This document shows, one piece after another, positions 58,913 to 64,000 of a stretch of DNA of 64,000 nt. Numbering within the stretch: the first letter of the stretch is position 1; every line of letters begins with the position of its first letter. A program made the translations under genes and the position numbers. The notes under the pieces were generated by a model. That model did not search any database. It was not told where the DNA came from and saw only the letters and a program-made list of their open reading frames with translations. The stretch is from Oegoconia quadripuncta (Eukaryota > Arthropoda > Insecta > Lepidoptera > Autostichidae). The stretch spans positions 32,246,853 through 32,310,852 of the forward strand of contig OX438742.1 of the NCBI GenBank assembly GCA_949316235.1. The letters run 5' to 3'.

Positions 58913-59023
58913 CGATGATGGCTGATTATCAGCCGGACGTGCTCTGCTGAATATAGGCCCCATAGCTTGCCATAACAAGGAATATCGACAAGTAACTTCC
59001 GTTCACCATACTTGCACAGCCAT
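58913..59023 (-). repeat. RTE-like LINE tail fragment
   Basis: The plus strand reads GATGATGGCTGATTATCAGC, CGGACGTGCTCTGCTGAATA and TAGGCCCCATAGCTTGCC, the reverse of the usual RTE 3' end (CAGCAGTGGACGT...GATGATG). It is similar to 40118-40180. Confidence 0.5.
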
Positions 59024-59552
59024 ATGACCGGCTGTAATGACATTAATTAACAAATTTTATATTCAAAAAACGCCATAAAATATTGAAATAAAATATAAAG
59101 CAATATCATCGCTAAAAGTTACGTCAAATTCATAATATAATAATAACATCAAAGTCAAAGTCAGCCGTTCAGAATTGGACCAACATACAGACAACGAACA
59201 TTCTAAAACTGTTACCAATCTATTAGATTTTTATTCACATTCGATATAACTGTACAATATTATTCACAACGCTCACAAATTGTAAAGCTAAAATGATTTC
59301 AATATTAAATCTTACTTCCAATAAAACAAAGGAATCTGTAAGGTCCAGTTAAGTCGAATTAGGTTGATTGAACCGATTGAACGACAGTTACTCCTTATCT
59401 AAGATCTAAGTCTCGTGCTAGACCCTGTTTACATCAGCAGCTGGCCTGCGTCATTGCAACTCAGTCGTAATTTGAGGACTGCGTGTTTACACTCATACAT
59501 CAGCTATCAACATAAATCTTTATATTTAGTTAATTTAATAATATTTAGTACT

Positions 59553-59764
59553 AGGTTTGGTTGGTGGTAGGGCATATTAAATGTTCGCCTGACTAGTTAC
59601 CACCATCTTATCTAAATCTGCCGCCAAACAGCAATGTTAATAGCATTGTTGTGTTCCGGTTGTCAGAGATAAGATAGCCAGTCCCCCAAATGTGTTGGGG
59701 TTTCCGGGTCAGTACGCTTCCACCTTCAACCTCGTCTTTACTTAAATCAGGTGTGATTGAGATC
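59553..59764 (+). mobile_element. SINE family B, headless copy
   Basis: GTTGGTGGTAGGGCATATTA, GTTACCACCATCTTATCTAA, GCCGCCAAACAGCAATGTTA, AGAGATAAGATAGCCAGTCC, GTTTCCGGGTCAGTACGCTT and TCAGGTGTGATTGAGATC follow the family order without the tRNA-like head. Confidence 0.7.
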
Positions 59765-59939
59765 TTTTTAGTTAATACGACATAAATAGACGAGATTTTG
59801 ATGCATAGTTAAGTTTGTCTAATCATTTGTTCTATATTAAATAGAATGCTTTAATATCTCAGTATATACGGAGTTAATAAATTGTTCTATTTCGGACACG
59901 AAGTTAAAATCCCTAAGTGCATACCTCTTTGCACCATTA

Positions 59940-60008
59940 TTGGGCTTTGACGGAGGGCGTGGGCTTCATCCTCAACAGGGTACACATTCGTATACTTTTC
60001 ATCACCAG
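59940..60008 (+). other. Possible exon 3' end with strong donor
   Basis: CACCAG|GTAAGT at 60008/60009 is a consensus donor. Two frames are open into it: one reads LGFDGGRGLHPQQGTHSYTF (phase 0), the other WALTEGVGFILNRVHIRILF. The upstream acceptor is not obvious. The block is GC-richer than its flanks and could be a dispersed repeat instead. Confidence 0.2.
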
Positions 60009-60559
60009 GTAAGTACGCGGGCCTTTATTTCTTATTGCCTATTACTATTATTGGATAAGTATTTTTTTCTAGTCCCCTATTTAATAATTTACTTTAAGTG
60101 TCTTGGTAACCTTACTTCATATAGAAATAAGTAGTCAAAAAATTTAAAAGGAAGGTTTCAAGAAGTACAGTAAATAAAATAAAAGTGAAAAACGCGGTGT
60201 AAAACCTCGAAGAGCGCGTTGCCACTCTCATCTGACGGCTTTTTACAAATATATACGTTTCTGTTTTTGTGAATAAATGTAGGTACAGGCTCCATAATAT
60301 TTACACAGCTGAGCCCTTTTATTGTGTTGAGACGGATTAGCAGTTTTTATGTGAAGACCTTTCGAGCCCAGCGTGGGAGGGCACTGGGTTCGATAGATAG
60401 TCATGTTGCCTCATACAGATGCCGTCCATCCATACTCGTTATTTACAATTTGAATCATCTAATTCGGTTGAACCAGAAATACAAAGATCAACTCTCTCGC
60501 TTCAGTACTGCGCTAAGTGAACTAGCGACCAAAATGATTATTTTTCCCTATATTTAGTC

Positions 60560-61130
60560 TACCTGCAAGACAAGCCACTAATAAATATGAACTGATCCTA
60601 CATAATATAATAGTGGTAATATATTTAAGGCACTTGCATTACGTAAAAAAAAGTTTTTGCGTAAAGCCAAAACACGTGCATCCTCACAATAGACTTTTAA
60701 ACACTGCAAAAACTAGCCGATAGTAGGTCAAAAGCAACAAAAAATCTGGAAACCATTTTCACTATTCATTCTAGAGGTAATTTAATACTGAGCGTTAAGA
60801 TACACTTTATTTGGAGCGAAGCAAAACTTATGTCGGTTTAAAATTTCTACCTGTTACCTAAAAGAAGGGTGGTTTTCTGTTCGTGAATTAGTCATGCTTG
60901 GTGGACGGTGTTTTGTTAGAGAAGATTGCCTCACTAATATTTATAACGCGATTTACTTTGCAAATTCAGTTATTTTCAGATAAGTTACCCTCAGCCAGAA
61001 GGTTTCTGATTAATTCCTAATTAATATTTGACCTAAACTAAACATTACAACAACAAACAACAAACTTACAACTAAAACCATGTACAAATAATGTTATGAT
61101 TTTTGATGATCATGTTGCGATTATTACTAA
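60560..61130. other. AT-rich stretch, nothing recognised
   Basis: No motif, repeat or splice-bounded open frame could be supported here. Confidence 0.4.
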
Positions 61131-61290
61131 CTAGCTTTCCGCCCGCAGCTTCGCCTGCATGGGCTGACTTTATCGCGAATATGTTTAATTTGTTAATCCC
61201 GCGGGAACAACTCACTTTATCGGGATAAAAAATATACTGTCTTAATCTAGGGCATTATTCTACTTCTTTATCTTTACCTTTGCTCAAATA
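61131..61290 (+). repeat. Anonymous repeat family Z, copy
   Basis: CTAGCTTTCCGCCCGCAGCT with TCGCCTGCATGGGCTGAC, CCCGCGGGAACAACTCAC and TATCGGGATAAAAAATATAC is the standard start and middle of this common lepidopteran repeat. It fades into unique sequence after about 160 bp. Confidence 0.6.
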
Positions 61291-61411
61291 TCTGAAACAC
61301 TTTCCACGTGTAATGAAATCTCTCTTTAATCAAGTACATTAAATCAGAATGCAATGATTAACAGGATTCAGCCTAAGCAATTTTTGCTTCAAATCCCATA
61401 ATAACTGGGTA

Positions 61412-61480
61412 CACTTTTTAACTGATTTCAAAAAGGAGGAGGTTCTCAATTCTCCCGTTTGTATATTTGTTTTTTTCCGG
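61412..61480 (+). repeat. Repeat fragment with AAAAAGGAGGAGGTT
   Basis: TTTTTAACTGATTTCAAAAA followed by GGAGGAGGTTCTCAATTC and CCGTTTGTATATTTG is a very frequent lepidopteran repeat start as I recall it. No ends could be set. Confidence 0.45.
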
Positions 61481-62985
61481 CTCGTTTGAAGCAGATAGTA
61501 CTTATATAAATAATAATATACTTAGTACCATGTAAATCAAAGTCAAGATGTCGGAAGTCAGTTGAGTACAATTCTGATCCTCATTTTTACAGTACTAAAT
61601 TGTTAGAATAGGGAATAACTCTGTACGTACTGCATTTACGTTTTGCAAACAATTTTACAGCGTTATTAGTTTGAGGATCGAAAGAAAATTGACATATTAC
61701 ATCTAAATACGTCTTTAAGTGTCGCGACAAGAATGCTCATAGTATTGTTTTGTAGTTTATTATCTTTAACATCTCAAATATTTAGATATTAACAAATAAA
61801 TATAAATGGGAGCTAGAAAACTAATTCTGTGGAACGTTACAGTGAAGCAAGGTACCCAGCAGACCCCGCTGGATTGTAATGCTAATCCGTTTGACGTTAT
61901 AGCTGCCAGCTCCCAGGTCTCTTATTGGTCAATGAGACGCGCTGAGAGGGCCTTGAAGAAAGAATGAATAATCTAAACCCAGTGACAATATGTACATATC
62001 ATTATTATGTTTACATTTGTACTGAATTACAAATAAACCACGTAAGAATCACATCACTCGAAACACATTATAAAGACTTTTAGTTTAGAACGTATGTAAG
62101 TACCTAGGTAGATAAAGTAAAAACGGGATATGACGTACTATTTATTTAATGCCACCTAATATTACTTGTTAAGTGCTGCGGTGCCCTAAAACTATTAGAG
62201 ACAATGGTTATAATTATTTCCGGTATAAAATGATTATTCATAGTCAGGTAGCTACAATATACCAATATACACATAATTTCCATTTGAAAAACTTTAGACG
62301 TGGCCAGTGTGATCGCATTCTGTTCACATTTATTTATATATACCGAACTATAAATTGCAAAATTTTGAAAATCTCCGAAATATTTCATTCAATATGGTTT
62401 CGAAATGGTTGGTATAACGTATAACCATGTTCGAAAGCAAATATCTTCAGGACGGCTTAACCGATTTTGATTATACAAAATAATTCTCCTAGTTTCTTTA
62501 TTATAATAAAAACCGTCCCCAATTCTGTCCTCCCATTACTGAGATTCATACGGACAAACACTGGACACACACTACACACAACACCTATAAATACACAACA
62601 CCCGTCATTTGTTTATTGTGTAACAACAAAAAATAAGTACAGCCTTTGAGTTGCAGTCCATTTGGTGATTTGAAAAGCTACGACAGCTTAACGCGATGAA
62701 CGTATGAATTATTTTTAGTTATTTTTTATTTAGCCTCCAAAAACTAACCCTTCGACTAACTTTATTTGTACCTACCTATTAGTCTGTATTTGAGCCACCG
62801 TTATGCCTTACAAGTACCACATTTAATGTAGTTACAATATTATGCAGTATGATTATCTACTTTAAAACACAACTTATTAAAACGTCTAAAAGTGCGGAAC
62901 ACTTATTGCCCGAGTGGCGAATCGCACTCGCCGAATTTATTAATGTTCGATTGCCTAATTTATGTCGAAATCAAATACCTCGCAG

Positions 62986-63075
62986 CTACATAATGTCACG
63001 CTTGTTTCCTGTAGGGGTAGGCAGAGACCACAGATTTCCACTTGCAATGATCCTGACACACCTTCAGCTTAAGCT
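62986..63075 (-). repeat. LINE 3'-end-like repeat (CTGCCTACCCCT block)
   Basis: On the minus strand it reads GTGGTCTCTGCCTACCCCTA, CAGGAAACAAGCGTGACATT and ATGTAGCTGCGAGG. The CTCTGCCTACCCC...GGCGTGA end is common to a lepidopteran LINE tail. An 82-codon plus-strand frame that crosses it is not a gene. Confidence 0.45.
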
Positions 63076-63119
63076 TCTGCTTCATTCAATCCCATAAGAT
63101 TGTTCATACATGCTCGTCG

Positions 63120-64000
63120 GTTTAGGGTACACTTGACTTGACCTGATTGTAAATATAATTAATGCCTTTCCCATTCCCATTCTTCTCTATCGGGAACCAA
63201 AACCACAGGACGAGAATCAACAAGGTTTAATGATTTGTACAAGAATCAAAAGTAAAGCTTGACTGTGAATGCAATAACAAAGTTGGACATTTTCCGGTCA
63301 CCCTTATGTTGTTTAATAATTCGTTTGCATGGCACATTCAATTACGATGACATCGTTAATCTAATGATCCATGGAGGTTTGTTAATAGATCTGCCTCTAG
63401 ATTTTCCCATGCAGGTGGCATGTCATATACCCTTAGTCATTAAAACAGCCTGATGGTGTCCGATTTTTGAACTGTCGCCGATGGATTATTTTCTTTTAAT
63501 CACGCTTTCATAAAAGATTGTACTTTATTATTATATTACATTTTTGAACTATTCGAAGGCTGTGTTGCCATGTTTAACCAAATAGTCAAATCTTATCCAT
63601 TATTGGCAAAATTATGCACGTGCATAGATTTCGCAACCATTGCCACGATCGAAGCATTGGATTATATTGTCGGCAAATGATAAGCGGGTTTCTTAATTAT
63701 TACTTGTTCATTAAGACCTTATCAACGATACCGGACCCGCAACAGTACGACATCACCTTCAACATGAACCCTTGCTGAGTGCTCCTCATCAACATGAGGA
63801 TCCGGTACTCATATGTTCGTTGTGACCTGTCTAATGATATCGCCACCTATGGAAGTTTTTAGAAAGGGTCTGTTCACCTTCAGAAAGAGCTGGTAAAGTA
63901 GACCAAAACCGCTACATTAAGTGTCAGCAAACATAAACCTATACAAGCATCCTGATCATCATCATGAAGACCTAGAACCCAACAAATAGTTAACCTATGA
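63120..64000. other. Right edge, nothing recognised
   Basis: Mixed-composition DNA holds one 64-codon frame at 63259-63453 without motifs. The last 300 bp are GC-richer (CGATACCGGACCCGCAAC, CATGAGGATCCGGTACTC) and may start a repeat or exon that continues beyond the window. Confidence 0.4.

Overview
This window looks like nuclear DNA of a moth or butterfly (Lepidoptera). It is strongly AT-rich, has no operon-like packing, and carries dispersed repeats typical of that order: tRNA-headed SINEs resembling the Metulj type, RTE-like LINE tails ending in GATGATGATG, and several short interspersed families that recur in both orientations. The family names come from recall of sequence features, not from a search. 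I found no complete, recognisable host protein-coding gene, no rRNA, no functional tRNA and no CRISPR array.

Layout. 0-1.3 kb: the intact 3' part of a Jockey/CR1-group non-LTR retrotransposon, cut by the window edge. 1.3-3.7 kb: a small inverted-repeat element, two SINE families and an RTE remnant. 4-13 kb: mostly unrecognised AT-rich DNA with a GC-rich island near 10 kb and a perfect hairpin at 11.1 kb. 13-18 kb: a nest of repeats. It includes a fold-back element with 268-bp arms inside an older repeat, a 5'-truncated RNase H-bearing retroelement bounded by a perfect 14-bp target duplication, and a 75-bp RTE tail bounded by an 8-bp duplication. 20.15 kb: a TATA plus initiator core-promoter match on the plus strand. 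22-35 kb: scattered LINE, SINE and anonymous repeats. 36 kb: a candidate small two-exon plus-strand gene. 42-43 kb: two unusually coding-like minus-strand ORFs. 46.6-47.9 kb: a CpG-rich, promoter-like region followed on the minus strand by a plausible first coding exon with a consensus splice donor. 49-54 kb: a diverged tandem duplication, a strong internal-exon candidate at 50.3 kb (minus), three MITE-like elements and an orphan cysteine-rich ORF at 54 kb. 55-63 kb: more repeats, including a piggyBac-like MITE (TTAA ends) nested in an older repeat.

Interpretation. The window is best read as repeat-rich intergenic or intronic DNA. The few exon and promoter candidates (20.2, 36.0-36.4, 46.6-47.9 and 50.3 kb) may belong to host transcripts whose other exons lie far apart or outside the window. 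I see no convincing novel multi-gene system. The best leads are the 46.6-47.9 kb promoter and exon, the 50.3 kb exon, the 36 kb two-exon model, the 42-43 kb and 54 kb ORFs, and the nested transposons whose ends can be read to the base.
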